The notes: generated from the sequence alone by a model not told the origin. Counted from the first letter of the stretch, positions 1-8,799 are shown. The stretch: DNA of 64,000 bases from Colimorpha sp045222295 (GCA_045222295.1 JBGUXP010000021.1:1-64000); one strand, 5' to 3'. A program made the numbers and translations.

Positions 1-383
1 TTATTATTAATTAGTTATATAAATAATAAAAGAGGAATAGTGAGTTGGATAGTGACTTTTTTTGCAACTGAGATTTGAGATTTGAGACCGATGACAGCAC
101 CAAGGGAATAATGCTGCCCTGAAATGTTAAAAACCAGCTTCACCCTCAAGTCAGAGTTAAGTTAGACTTACGTTAGAGTTAGGTTAGACTTGGAACTTTT
201 TAACATTTCCCTACCAAGCCCGCCATTTTCAATGTGTCTGAAAGATGTAAAAATTGTGGCTACCGACCGCCAAATTGCGGCCTCTTTCTGTCTTTGCGGA
301 AATAATTTTTTGCTAATCCAAGAAAACTTCGTATTTTTGCAATCACTTACGCGCACGATGGAAGCGCGTGAGAGCAATATCGG
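1..383. repeat. Non-coding left edge with nested repeats
   Basis: No convincing gene. A perfect 13-bp inverted repeat (gaaatgttaaaaa at 121-133 and its complement at 197-209) encloses a 22-bp tandem repeat whose unit agagtta(a/g)gttagactt occurs at 153-169 and 175-191. The fic promoter lies at 309-339. The stretch at 273-303 (aattgcggcctctttctgtc and following) recurs after the fic gene at 1466-1496. Confidence 0.6.
309..339 (+). promoter_or_regulatory. Bacteroidota promoter for the Fic gene
   Basis: TTTG at 309-312, a 19-bp spacer, then TATTTTTG at 332-339 matches the Bacteroidota primary-sigma consensus TTTG-N19-TAnnTTTG. The transcript would start about 345-350, giving a 35-40 nt leader before the ATG at 384. 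Confidence 0.75.
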
Positions 384-1427
384 ATGACGCAAGAGAATAG
401 GGACATATTACTGCAGTTGCTCGGGCGGCACAAAGCGCTGGGCATCTCGGGGCAGATAGACTTCGACAAGTTCTATCTCTACTCCATCATTACCCATTCC
501 ACCGCCATCGAGGGCTCTACGGTGACCGAAATCGAGAACCAGCTGCTCTTCGACGAGGGCATCACCTCGAGCAAGCGCACCATGATGGAGCAGATGATGA
601 ACCTCGACCTCAAGGCTGCCTACGACTACGGTCGCGAATGGATCAAGCATCACGAGCCCATCACCGTCGACTGGCTCATCCTGCTGGCCTCTAAGGTGAT
701 GGCCCGCACCGGCAGCGAGTATAGCGCCATTGGGGGTAATTTCTCTGCCGCCAAAGGCGAGTTGAGAAAACTCAATGTCTCTGCAGGCCTTGGTGGTAAG
801 TCGTATATGTCCTATTTGAAAGTGCCGGAACGGCTTGTGGAATTTTGCAAAGAACTTAACAAGCGCCGTAAGGCTGTCGACCCCACCGATGTGGCCGCTG
901 TCTACGACCTTAGCTTCTGGGCGCACTACGAACTGGTGACTATCCATCCTTGGGCAGATGGCAACGGCCGCACCTGCCGCTTGCTGATGAACCTGCTGCA
1001 ATGGGAGTTCGGTGTGCTGCCCGTCAAGGTGCTCAAAGAAGACAAGGTCGAGTACATCCAGGCGTTGGTCGACACTCGCGAGCGTGAGGATATCGACCTC
1101 TTCTGCTCCTGCATGACCGAGCTCCATTGTCGGCACCTACAAGCCGATATCGACCAATATGTGGCATCGACGACCGAGAAAGTGGTCGATAAATCGCTTT
1201 TGAAGCAGGAAATGGTCGATAAATGGTCGATAAAGCCCACTTTGGCCGAGAAACTGGCCGATATTTTGGCTTTTGTGGCCGACAAGGAAGAGATCACCAC
1301 CGAAGCCGTCGTGCAGCACTTCGGTTTCCCGGATACCTCCGCCAAGCGTTACCTGCGCCAACTCGCAGAGTTCGGCTATCTGGAGGCTCAAGGCGGCAAC
1401 AGAAACCGTACGTATCGGAAATTATAG
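384..1427 (+). CDS. Fic family protein, class II autoinhibited (likely AMP transferase)
   Basis: A 347-residue Fic protein. The catalytic motif HPWADGNGRTCR starts at His188 and keeps the catalytic His, the metal-binding Asp192 and both arginines. Near the N-terminus STAIEG (residues 39-44) fits the (S/T)xxxE(G/N) inhibitory helix, here upstream of the Fic core as in class II Fic proteins. The last ~70 residues look like a winged helix (QHFGFPDTSAKRYLRQLAEF), as in many bacterial Fic-HTH proteins. By family, such proteins transfer AMP from ATP to hydroxyl side chains of target proteins; the target cannot be read here. The gene stands alone with its own promoter, and a ~31-bp direct repeat flanks it (273-303, 1466-1496), suggesting a mobile cassette. 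GC-richer than the type IIG operon downstream. Confidence 0.9.
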   Translation: MTQENRDILLQLLGRHKALGISGQIDFDKFYLYSIITHSTAIEGSTVTEIENQLLFDEGITSSKRTMMEQMMNLDLKAAYDYGREWIKHHEPITVDWLILLASKVMARTGSEYSAIGGNFSAAKGELRKLNVSAGLGGKSYMSYLKVPERLVEFCKELNKRRKAVDPTDVAAVYDLSFWAHYELVTIHPWADGNGRTCRLLMNLLQWEFGVLPVKVLKEDKVEYIQALVDTREREDIDLFCSCMTELHCRHLQADIDQYVASTTEKVVDKSLLKQEMVDKWSIKPTLAEKLADILAFVADKEEITTEAVVQHFGFPDTSAKRYLRQLAEFGYLEAQGGNRNRTYRKL

Positions 1428-1945
1428 AATTTTAGAGGTGTGGAAATAATTTACTTGAGGTCGCGAATTGCGGCCTCTTTCTGTCTTTGAGGAAATTGTT
1501 TTGGCTGATTCGATAAATCCCCCTTCTGGGGGCGACAGATCTTAGCCGTGGGCGTTTGCCCACGGACATCGTATGGTCCCCCACCGTTTTAAGCCCCACC
1601 CCCGTAAGGGGTGATGAGCACCGCTGAAATAAATCTTATCCAGCGAATAGCGGGGCGATACATCTGCCCTCATCCATCATCCATCTTACATCTTTTCGCC
1701 TCCCAAGCGGAACACCACGACGGGCTCCGCTTATTTATTTTTGGCTGATTCGGGAAAGCCCCCTGGGGCGATAGATCCTCCATCCTCCCTATTTCGTTAT
1801 CGTTATCGTTATTACCCACCCTCCATCATTTCCCTTTTTCATTCCCTTCTTTTCATCTGCATTTGACGTTTCACGTTTCACGTTTCACAAACTCGCTCTA
1901 TATATTACTGATTTATTTATATTTATAAATTGCTTTTAAGAAAAA
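1428..1945. repeat. Intergenic region with REP-like hairpins and word repeats
   Basis: No gene seen. It holds the second copy of the fic-flanking repeat (1466-1496), a perfect hairpin (ccgtgggc 1546-1553, gcccacgg 1558-1565), a repeated ttttggctgattcg at 1499-1512 and 1739-1752 each followed by a C-rich/G-rich run, and three tandem cgtttca units around 1867-1887. These look like palindromic intergenic repeats and simple-word DNA. Confidence 0.6.
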
Positions 1946-1977
1946 TTTGGAATTCTAGGATTTATTGCATAATTTTG
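1946..1977 (+). promoter_or_regulatory. Promoter for the YhcG-type nuclease gene
   Basis: TTTG at 1946-1949, 20-bp spacer, TAATTTTG at 1970-1977. The start codon follows at 2025. Confidence 0.65.
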
Positions 1978-2024
1978 CAAGATAAAAGATAGCACCTTAT
2001 GCTATCACGAAGTATGACTGCATC

Positions 2025-3113
2025 ATGAGCAACAGAGACTTAAGCATGAGCGAAAATAATATCATCCCCTTGAAAGAAACGAGCATTACACCGCTGATTG
2101 ATGACTTGCGGCAGATTATCAATCAGACGCGCAACCGTGTTGCGGCCAATGTCAATGCGGAACTCACCATCATGTATTGGCATATTGGCGAACGTATCAA
2201 TCGTGAAGTGCTTGGTAACGAGCGCGCGGAATACGGGAAATTAATTGTGTCGGCAGTGTCGACACAATTGCAATTGGAATTTGGAAAGAAGGGGTTTGAG
2301 CCTCGCAGTATTTGGCGTATGATGCAGTTCGCGCAGGAGTTTCCTGAGTTTAAGATTGTGTCGGCAGTGTCGACACAATTGTCATGGTCACATATTATTG
2401 AGATACTACCGCTAAAGGATGATCTTCAGCGAGAGTTCTATTTGACGCTTGCAGCTTCCGAGAGATGGTCCATCCGTCAACTCCGCAAGGAGATTGACGG
2501 CATGCTTTTCGAGCGGTCTGCCATCAGCGGGAAGCCCGACGAACTGATTAAGAAAGAACTGACAGGATTGCGAGAAGATAATGTTCTCACACCGGACCTC
2601 GTCTTCAAGAGCCCATACTTCTTGGAGTTTACAGGATTGAAGGGTATGTATAGTGAGAAGAGCCTCGAAGACTGTCTTGTGGCACATTTGGAGCAGTTCA
2701 TCATCGAGTTGGGCAATGGATTCAGCTTTGTTGCCCGTCAGAAGCGGATGATTATTGACGGCGAAGACTTCTATCTCGATTTGCTGTTCTATCACCGTCG
2801 TCTGCATCGCCTTGTTGCCATCGACCTCAAGAAAGGACGTTTCAAAGCAGCCTATAAAGGGCAGATGGAATTGTACCTGCGCTGGTTGGAGCAGAACGAG
2901 ATGGAACCAGGCGAGGAATCACCTTTGGGTCTGTTGCTCTGCACCGAGGGAAGCGAGGAACAGATTGAACTGCTGCAACTGGACAAATCCGGCATCAAGG
3001 TAGCGCAATACCTCACGGAGTTACCTTCCAAGGAGCAGCTGCGTAAGAGCATCGATGCTGCCCGCCAACGTTGGGAGAATCGCACGGCACTTCCAGAGGA
3101 AGTTGGCGAGTGA
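2025..3113 (+). CDS. PDDEXK nuclease-domain protein, YhcG/DUF1016 family
   Basis: A 362-residue protein with the two-part layout of the YhcG family: an N-terminal helical DUF1016 domain (MYWHIGERI, then IWRMMQFAQEF and LSWSHIIEILPL) and a C-terminal PD-(D/E)xK-like nuclease domain, where D-x-LDLLFYHRRL and IDLKKG supply the likely catalytic Asp and Lys. Family members often sit beside restriction-modification genes; here a type IIG enzyme follows. The segment IVSAVSTQL occurs twice (about residues 74-82 and 111-119) and is encoded by an identical 27-bp DNA repeat. The family does carry related sequence at both positions, but exact DNA identity is odd. Role in DNA metabolism or defence is inferred, not shown. 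Confidence 0.85.
   Translation: MSNRDLSMSENNIIPLKETSITPLIDDLRQIINQTRNRVAANVNAELTIMYWHIGERINREVLGNERAEYGKLIVSAVSTQLQLEFGKKGFEPRSIWRMMQFAQEFPEFKIVSAVSTQLSWSHIIEILPLKDDLQREFYLTLAASERWSIRQLRKEIDGMLFERSAISGKPDELIKKELTGLREDNVLTPDLVFKSPYFLEFTGLKGMYSEKSLEDCLVAHLEQFIIELGNGFSFVARQKRMIIDGEDFYLDLLFYHRRLHRLVAIDLKKGRFKAAYKGQMELYLRWLEQNEMEPGEESPLGLLLCTEGSEEQIELLQLDKSGIKVAQYLTELPSKEQLRKSIDAARQRWENRTALPEEVGE
2244..2381 (+). repeat. Two identical palindromic 27-bp repeats inside the nuclease gene
   Basis: The same 27 bases lie at 2244-2270 and 2355-2381. Each copy is itself an inverted repeat: attgtgtcg, a 7-base loop (gcagtgt), cgacacaat. Both are in the same reading frame. Confidence 0.85.
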
Positions 3114-3164
3114 ACATCTTGGAAAAGTTTGCTTAATAGTAAAAAATGCAAGCCTTGCAACATA

Positions 3165-3388
3165 TTGAAAGAAATATTGAATACTTGTATTTTTGCAAAC
3201 GAAAGAAGTAATAATTGCACGGATGCTATAAAATTAGTATCTTTGCAAATTGGGGAAAAGAGTATTAAAGTTCCTGTCCCTTCGATTCATCGATTCATGT
3301 CCCTTCGATTCACAGCCGGTTTACGAGTGGAGCCTCGAACTGGGAGTGTGATAGCCATTTTCCGTTTCAAAAAGATTTCGTATCTTTG
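3165..3388 (+). promoter_or_regulatory. Three stacked promoter-like elements upstream of the type IIG gene
   Basis: The -7 boxes are TATTTTTG (3188-3195), TATCTTTG (3238-3245) and TATCTTTG (3381-3388), each followed by gcaaa. TTG-type -33 boxes sit about 19 bp upstream of the first two (3165, 3215); the third has only TTTT at 3358-3361. Between them tgtcccttcgattca is repeated at 3275-3289 and 3299-3313. The third is best placed for the gene at 3409; the first two may be relics of lost genes. Confidence 0.55.
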
Positions 3389-3408
3389 CAAATTGAAAAT
3401 ATTATACC

Positions 3409-6400
3409 ATGATTGATGCCATTAAAACATACATGGCGGAGCTTAACAAGCAGTACGCCACCGGTATTGCTCACGAGCACTCCTATCGTGGGCCTCTTCA
3501 GAATCTGCTTGTCGCTTTGCTGCCGAAAGGCTATACCGTTGTCAACGAGCCGACACGAGAGAAATGCGGTGCACCTGATTATATTATCCTCAAAGGCAAA
3601 ACGCCTGTCGCTTATATCGAGGCAAAAGACCTGTTCGACAGCGACCTCGACGGTCGCAAAGAGAACAAAGAACAGTTCGACCGTTATAAAAGGTCGCTCG
3701 ACCACATCATCTTTACCGACTATCTGGATTTCCACCTGTATGAGAACGGCGAGTTTGTCGATTCTGTACGTTTGGCGGAAGCAAGGGGTGACAAAATTGT
3801 AGTGAACGAAGAGTTCATCGATAAGTTCACACAACTTGTTGACCGCTTGGCAAAATCCACTCCTCAGCGTATTGTTTCACCAACACGACTTGCCGCTATG
3901 ATGGCCGGGAAAGCACGTCTGCTGGCCAATGTGATAGAGCAGGCGTTGGAGAACGACACGGAGCAAACGTCGGAGTTGGCACAGCAGATGAAGGTGTTTC
4001 AGGAGTTCCTTATCCACGACTTGAACGAGAAGACCTTTGCCGACATATATGCCCAGACCATTGCCTACGGTCTCTTCTCGGCTCGGCTCAACGATCCCAC
4101 GCCAGATGACTTCTCGCGCACAGAGGCCAACGAGCTAATACCGCGCAGCAACCCTTTCCTGCGTCGCATTTTCAACGACATTGCAGGCTACAACGTCGAC
4201 AGCCGCATCGCCTGGATTGTCGACGATTTGGTGGAGGTGTTTCGTGTGACCGACATGTCGAAGGTGATGCGCGGTTTCGGTGGCACATCGGGACGCACCG
4301 ACCCGATGATGCATTTCTATGAGGACTTCCTGGGGCAATACGACCCGGCGTTGCGCGACAAACGTGGTGTCTATTACACCCCACAGCCAGTAGTGGATTT
4401 CATTGTCCGTGCTGTAGATGACCTTCTGAAGCGCGACTTCAACCTGCCAATGGGACTGGCAGACAACTCGAAGATTGAACACAAGATAAAAAACGACTGG
4501 TACAGGGCATCGAAGACAAAGGGCGACACCAAGACCATCAAAGAGACCACCCACCGTGTGCAGATACTCGACCCCGCCACAGGCACAGGCACTTTCCTCG
4601 CCACCGTGATACGCCAGATACACGCCAATATGGAAGGCCAGTGGGGCGTGTGGAACGACTATGTGGAACAACACTTGCTGCCTCGCCTAAACGGTTTCGA
4701 ACTGATGATGGCACCCTACACCATCGCCCACCTCAAACTCAATATGGTGCTGCATGAAACAGGCTACACATCGAACAGCGACAAGCGTCTGCGTGTATAT
4801 CTGACCAACAGCCTTGAGGAACACAATGCCGACACGGGTACACTCTTCGCAGCAGCCATCAGCCAGGAGGCATCGGAAGCCAGCCGTATCAAGCGCGACA
4901 CTCCTGTAATGGTGATGATGGGGAACCCACCGTATAGCGTCAGCAGTTCGAACAATAGCGAATTCATCACACGTTTGATCAACGACTACAAAAAGAATCT
5001 CAACGAACGCAACATACAGCCCCTGTCGGATGATTATATCAAGTTTATCCGTATGGGACAGGAGTTTATTGTCCGTAACAACGAGGGTATATTAGCTTTT
5101 ATTTGCAACAATAGCTTCATCGATGGCATAATTCATCGCCAAATGCGTAAAGAACTGATGCAAAAGTTCAATGAGATATACATTCTCGACCTGCACGGAA
5201 ACACACGCAAAAAAGAGACCGCACCCAATGGCAGCAAGGATGAGAATGTGTTTGATATAATGCCTGGTATCAGCATCAATATCTTCGTAAAGAAATCGCA
5301 AGATGCTGGCGAATGCAGAGTATTTCATTATGATTTGTTCGGAAGCCGTGAAATCAAATATGATTTCCTTGCATCCAATGACCTTAAGAAAGTACAATGG
5401 ACGGAATTATCGCCCGAAGAGCCTTACTATTTCTTTGTTCCAAAGGATTTCACCACCAAAGAGGAGTATGAAAAGGGGTTCAAGGTTGATAACCTGATGA
5501 CTTCGTATATTAGCGGTGTTCAGTCAGGACGTGATGATATTTATGTGGATTCAATTGGTGAGAATTTGGAAAGAAAAGTGCAGACACTTTTGTCTGGAAA
5601 CATTCCCGAAGATTTCAAGAGAACATATAAAGTTGTTGACTCTAGTAGTTACCCATTACTCAAAAGAATTGCTGCGTCCAGATTCTCCAAAGACAAGATT
5701 GTCCCATATTACTATAGGATTTTCGACAAGCGCCTTATTTACTATGATAAAGATTTGATAAAAAGAGCCTTCTATAACGTGCTTCAGAATATGCAAAGAG
5801 AGAATGTATCTCTATTGCTCTCAAAACAACAAAGCACATTTGACTTTCAGCACGTGATAGTGTCCGATTGCATCTCGGATATGAATGCTGTATCTATGCA
5901 AACCAAAGAAGGCAATTACGTTTTCCCCCTCTACCTCTATAGCGAAGACGGGACAATCCGCAAACCTAATCTCGACAAGGAGATTTGGGACAAGATAAGC
6001 GTATCGGTGGGCGAAGAGACAACACCAGAGGGTATCTTCGACTATATTTATGCTGTGCTGCATTCTCCTGCCTATCGCACCAAACACAAGGAATTCCTCA
6101 AAATCGACTTCCCTCGTATTCCTTATCCTGCCAATGCCACTGAATTCCACCGACTGTCGGCAATCGGCAGCCAGTTGCGAAAGTTGCACCTGATGGAGGA
6201 TATGCCACAATCCAATTATGCCCAGTTCAACACTCCGGGCGACAACCTTGTGGACAAGCCGACATACAAGGACGGATGCGTATGGATAAACAAAGAACAG
6301 TGTTTCGCAGACGTTCCCGAAACTGCTTGGAACTTCTACATCGGCGGTTACCAACCCGCCCAAAAGTGGCTCAAAGACCGCAAAAACCGCACGCTGACAT

Positions 6401-6483
6401 TTGACGATATTGCACATTACCAGAAAATTATCACTATCCTCCTCGAAACCGACCGCTTGATGAAACTGATTGATAAAGAATAG
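3409..6483 (+). CDS. Type IIG restriction-modification enzyme (nuclease-N6-adenine methyltransferase fusion)
   Basis: A 1024-residue single-chain restriction-modification protein. The N-terminal nuclease domain carries PD at 56-57 and EAK at 71-73 (PD-(D/E)xK). A helical linker follows (~140-310), then the methyltransferase with the RGVYYTPQPVVDFIV entry (~319-333), SAM-binding motif I ILDPATGTGTFL (~386-397) and catalytic motif IV NPPY (506-509), as in N6-adenine methylases. The C-terminal ~400 residues would be the target-recognition domain. By family it methylates one adenine per site and cuts nearby unmethylated DNA. No separate S or R subunit gene is present, fitting type IIG. It begins a three-gene run: 11 bp to the TPR-like gene, which overlaps the FRG gene. 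Its second half is AT-richer than chromosomal neighbours, consistent with transfer. Confidence 0.9.
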   Translation: MIDAIKTYMAELNKQYATGIAHEHSYRGPLQNLLVALLPKGYTVVNEPTREKCGAPDYIILKGKTPVAYIEAKDLFDSDLDGRKENKEQFDRYKRSLDHIIFTDYLDFHLYENGEFVDSVRLAEARGDKIVVNEEFIDKFTQLVDRLAKSTPQRIVSPTRLAAMMAGKARLLANVIEQALENDTEQTSELAQQMKVFQEFLIHDLNEKTFADIYAQTIAYGLFSARLNDPTPDDFSRTEANELIPRSNPFLRRIFNDIAGYNVDSRIAWIVDDLVEVFRVTDMSKVMRGFGGTSGRTDPMMHFYEDFLGQYDPALRDKRGVYYTPQPVVDFIVRAVDDLLKRDFNLPMGLADNSKIEHKIKNDWYRASKTKGDTKTIKETTHRVQILDPATGTGTFLATVIRQIHANMEGQWGVWNDYVEQHLLPRLNGFELMMAPYTIAHLKLNMVLHETGYTSNSDKRLRVYLTNSLEEHNADTGTLFAAAISQEASEASRIKRDTPVMVMMGNPPYSVSSSNNSEFITRLINDYKKNLNERNIQPLSDDYIKFIRMGQEFIVRNNEGILAFICNNSFIDGIIHRQMRKELMQKFNEIYILDLHGNTRKKETAPNGSKDENVFDIMPGISINIFVKKSQDAGECRVFHYDLFGSREIKYDFLASNDLKKVQWTELSPEEPYYFFVPKDFTTKEEYEKGFKVDNLMTSYISGVQSGRDDIYVDSIGENLERKVQTLLSGNIPEDFKRTYKVVDSSSYPLLKRIAASRFSKDKIVPYYYRIFDKRLIYYDKDLIKRAFYNVLQNMQRENVSLLLSKQQSTFDFQHVIVSDCISDMNAVSMQTKEGNYVFPLYLYSEDGTIRKPNLDKEIWDKISVSVGEETTPEGIFDYIYAVLHSPAYRTKHKEFLKIDFPRIPYPANATEFHRLSAIGSQLRKLHLMEDMPQSNYAQFNTPGDNLVDKPTYKDGCVWINKEQCFADVPETAWNFYIGGYQPAQKWLKDRKNRTLTFDDIAHYQKIITILLETDRLMKLIDKE

Positions 6484-6494
6484 CATCGTAGCAC

Positions 6495-7193
6495 ATGGAT
6501 ATAAAAGAGAAAATTGTCGGATTATATGACAGGTTGTTTTCTGGCGACAGAATTACGAGAGATATGGCCTGTGATGAAGCCATGCAGCTTCTGGAAGAAA
6601 TTGATGATGAGAGGCAGAAAAATGAGGTGAGAAGAATCGTTGTGTTGCATTTGATCGACGCAGAGCGCTACTCCAATGCCCTATTATGCATAGAAGGACT
6701 GGTTAAATCGACAGAGTATTATTACAAACTATTGGGATACAGGGCTCATGTTGAATATTGCAAGAAAAATGACATTTTCAGATTAGAGGAGAGTCTTCAA
6801 TCTGCTCTTGATTGTGCAAGACAAGAAGGAAACAAGATGGATATTGCCTTTGGCATTTATGAGTATGCCAAGTACAAGTATTTGGATGGCAAGTATAATG
6901 AGTGTATAAAAGATTTAGGAAATGTGATAGTGTTGGCAGAAGAATTGCACAACACAACAATTGAAATGGATGCTAAATATTTTACAGCATTGGCTTTGGA
7001 CCAAAAGGGAGAAAAGTACATGGCATTGGAATTGCTGCGAGACATTTCAAACAAGGCATATGAGGCCCATAGACAAGGTACGGCAATGTTTTCTGAGATA
7101 AAAAGAGCTTCCATTTTGAAAGAGGTAGGAAGGGCAGACGAGGCTTTGGAAATTATTGGACAGTGGTGTAATAATTTTGAAGCACAGATATGA
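6495..7193 (+). CDS. TPR-like helical-repeat protein, partner of FRG gene
   Basis: 232 residues, no signal peptide or membrane segment, predicted almost all helical. Repeating units such as YSNALLCIEGLV, IAFGIYEYAKYKYLDGKY and KYFTALALDQKGEKYMAL have the alternating small/large pattern of tetratricopeptide repeats. The protein is therefore probably a binding scaffold. I do not recognise a specific family. It starts 11 bp after the type IIG gene and overlaps the FRG gene by 4 bp (ATGA), so the two are very likely translated together. AT-rich codon use resembles the FRG gene and differs from the rest of the window. Confidence 0.7.
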   Translation: MDIKEKIVGLYDRLFSGDRITRDMACDEAMQLLEEIDDERQKNEVRRIVVLHLIDAERYSNALLCIEGLVKSTEYYYKLLGYRAHVEYCKKNDIFRLEESLQSALDCARQEGNKMDIAFGIYEYAKYKYLDGKYNECIKDLGNVIVLAEELHNTTIEMDAKYFTALALDQKGEKYMALELLRDISNKAYEAHRQGTAMFSEIKRASILKEVGRADEALEIIGQWCNNFEAQI

Positions 7194-8308
7194 TTGACTG
7201 GACGAAGTGGACAAGAGAGCCAGACGGTAATACGGAGGAATATCCGACCATAGTGGATATTGTAAATGATATTATTCAGAAAGAGGAGCAACACCTCTTC
7301 TGCAAATATCCATTGAATCACTATCATTTTGGCAGAGAATTGGAGTGCCCTGGTCGTTTTGTCATGATATCCCGAACAGGAGATAATGAACACTTGGAGT
7401 TGCTGCCAACGAGCAAATCAAAGTTGACGTACTATAGAGGTCAGAATGATTACTACAAACAATGCTTGCCATCTTTGTACAGGAAGACAGAGGATAAAGA
7501 AGAAAAAAAAGTGCTTCGGTCACGACTTCAAATTTCGGAACTTAAATTATGCCTTTTGTCTCATCCTGTGATTTGGGATTTGGTCATTAATCGCTTTTCC
7601 TATGAGAACAAGATAATGAATATACAATTACCCATTCATTTTGATGGATTAGCTCAGCACTACGGAATTGAGACCACATTGCTCGATTTGACTGCAGATA
7701 AATGGGTGGCGGCATTTTTTGCATCTACGATTTGTAAAGATGACGAGTATTATCCAGTTGATCCATCAATAGAGAATCACCCTAAAATTGGAGTTTTCTA
7801 TAGGTATTCTTGGTTGCTTTCCACCGGGGAATTGAGACCGAATGGAGTTCATGGCATAGGCTTGCAGTATTTCAATAGGCCAGGGAAGCAATCTGCCGTT
7901 GCCATGGATTTGAAAGATAAACGAGATTTCCACAGTATACCCGGTGTTGAGAAAATTTTCTTTCGCCATGACAAAGTTGCTTCTGAATTGATTTATGATA
8001 TGTGTCAACAAAAGAGGAGGCTTTTCCCCGAGGACTCTTTGGCAGACATGATGAAGCCCTTTTTGAAAGCAAATGTCTTTTCTCTTAACGCGGTCAATAT
8101 GTGCAGAGAATACTATTATCCTGAAAAAAGCATGGGGGCTTTTAGTGAAAACGTTATTCGACATGGCTTTCAAATAGCAGGAGAGCCCCAATTGTTTTTT
8201 GACCAAGATAAGGCACAACGTGAGTTTGAAGAATGGAACCAGGAAGGGCGGAAGAGATACCTTGAGAAATTAGTGGTGGTGCCCATGATGAAAATTCCTA
8301 TTACATAA
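7190..8308 (+). CDS. FRG domain-containing protein
   Basis: A 372-residue protein with the FRG domain: YYRGQND at 81-87 followed by LPSLYR, and LAQHYGIETTLLDLT at ~154-168 followed by AAFFAST. FRG domains are named for the Phe/Arg-Gly motif and occur in putative toxins and anti-phage proteins; a relation to ADP-ribosyltransferase folds has been suggested, but activity is unproven for most. The 4-bp ATGA overlap with the TPR-like gene and position behind a type IIG enzyme suggest an effector or accessory defence module. No membrane segments. Decayed DNA follows directly, so this is the end of the intact block. Confidence 0.8.
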   Translation: MIDWTKWTREPDGNTEEYPTIVDIVNDIIQKEEQHLFCKYPLNHYHFGRELECPGRFVMISRTGDNEHLELLPTSKSKLTYYRGQNDYYKQCLPSLYRKTEDKEEKKVLRSRLQISELKLCLLSHPVIWDLVINRFSYENKIMNIQLPIHFDGLAQHYGIETTLLDLTADKWVAAFFASTICKDDEYYPVDPSIENHPKIGVFYRYSWLLSTGELRPNGVHGIGLQYFNRPGKQSAVAMDLKDKRDFHSIPGVEKIFFRHDKVASELIYDMCQQKRRLFPEDSLADMMKPFLKANVFSLNAVNMCREYYYPEKSMGAFSENVIRHGFQIAGEPQLFFDQDKAQREFEEWNQEGRKRYLEKLVVVPMMKIPIT

Positions 8309-8372
8309 ATCATACTATATAGACAGGAGCACAAACGGAGAAATAAGTAAGGAATAATGACGTTATAAGGAT

Positions 8373-8513
8373 ATGACAAAAAAGTCGATAAGATTCTTCA
8401 ACGACCGCGAAGTTCGAGCGGTGTGGGACGAGGAACACAACAAATGGTGGTTCTCGGCAACGGACATCGTGCGAAGGGACAAGGGACAGGCACCTGTCAC
8501 ACGCCTGCTTTGA
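8373..8513 (+). pseudogene. Truncated 5' end of a BRO-N/antirepressor-type gene
   Basis: 47 codons. The first ~37 residues (RFFNDREVRAVWDEEHNKWW, then FSATDIV) match the start of phage antirepressor-like BRO-N domain proteins known from Bacteroidales. The frame then enters REP-like repeat copy A and stops as KGQAPVTRLL. The normal protein is several times longer, so this is a remnant, probably of prophage origin. Confidence 0.7.
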
Positions 8514-8514
8514 G
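8481..8514 (+). repeat. REP-like palindromic repeat, copy A
   Basis: Core aagggacaggcacctgtcac, a near-palindrome, followed by a divergent tail ending ttgag. It forms the truncated 3' end of the BRO-type remnant. Copies B and C lie at 8731 and 9635. Confidence 0.75.
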
Positions 8515-8531
8515 GAAAAAATGGACATATT

Positions 8532-8574
8532 AATGTGAAGCGGGACCGTCATGCGTGGCGGTCCCAATTTTTGT
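8532..8574 (+). terminator. Hairpin with T-run after the BRO remnant
   Basis: gggaccg and cggtccc form a 7-bp stem at 8543-8566 followed by aattttt. The lead-in aatgtgaagcggg recurs at 9726-9738 after repeat copy C, so repeat and hairpin may be one element. Confidence 0.5.
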
Positions 8575-8640
8575 GGCACAATATTTTTCGCCTTTTTATG
8601 TTTTTAAAATAAAATCTTGAAAGATTAACACAAGAACACC

Positions 8641-8769
8641 ATGAATACTCTCATCATTTACGGTAGCCAGTACGGCTCCACGAAACGCTATGCCCAACAT
8701 CTGTCGGAAACCACCGGAATAGAAGCCGTGGGGGTCAAGGGACAGGTACCTGTCACAGACCTATTCTGA
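8641..8769 (+). pseudogene. Truncated 5' end of a flavodoxin-domain gene
   Basis: 43 codons. MNTLIIYGSQYGSTKRYA is a classic flavodoxin start, with the (T/S)x(T/S)GxT-type FMN phosphate loop. The frame continues through HLSETTGIEAV and then enters REP-like copy B, ending GVKGQVPVTDLF. Flavodoxins are ~140-170 residues, so most of the gene is missing. Confidence 0.7.
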
Positions 8770-8799
8770 GGCCGTGGGACAGGGGACTGTCCCACGGCC
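8731..8799 (+). repeat. REP-like repeat copy B plus adjacent 13-bp hairpin
   Basis: Bases 8731-8771 are identical to copy C at 9635-9675 (41 bp), with palindromic core gggacaggtacctgtcac. It abuts a second perfect palindrome, ggccgtgggacag (8770-8782), loop ggga, ctgtcccacggcc (8787-8799). Such paired palindromes resemble REP/BIME elements mobilised by RAYT transposases; no RAYT gene is in the window. Confidence 0.8.

Noticed and set aside
3129..3416. 95-codon frame before the type IIG gene
   Set aside because: It covers the three promoter-like boxes and translates them (IFAN, VSLQIG), without any protein-like pattern.
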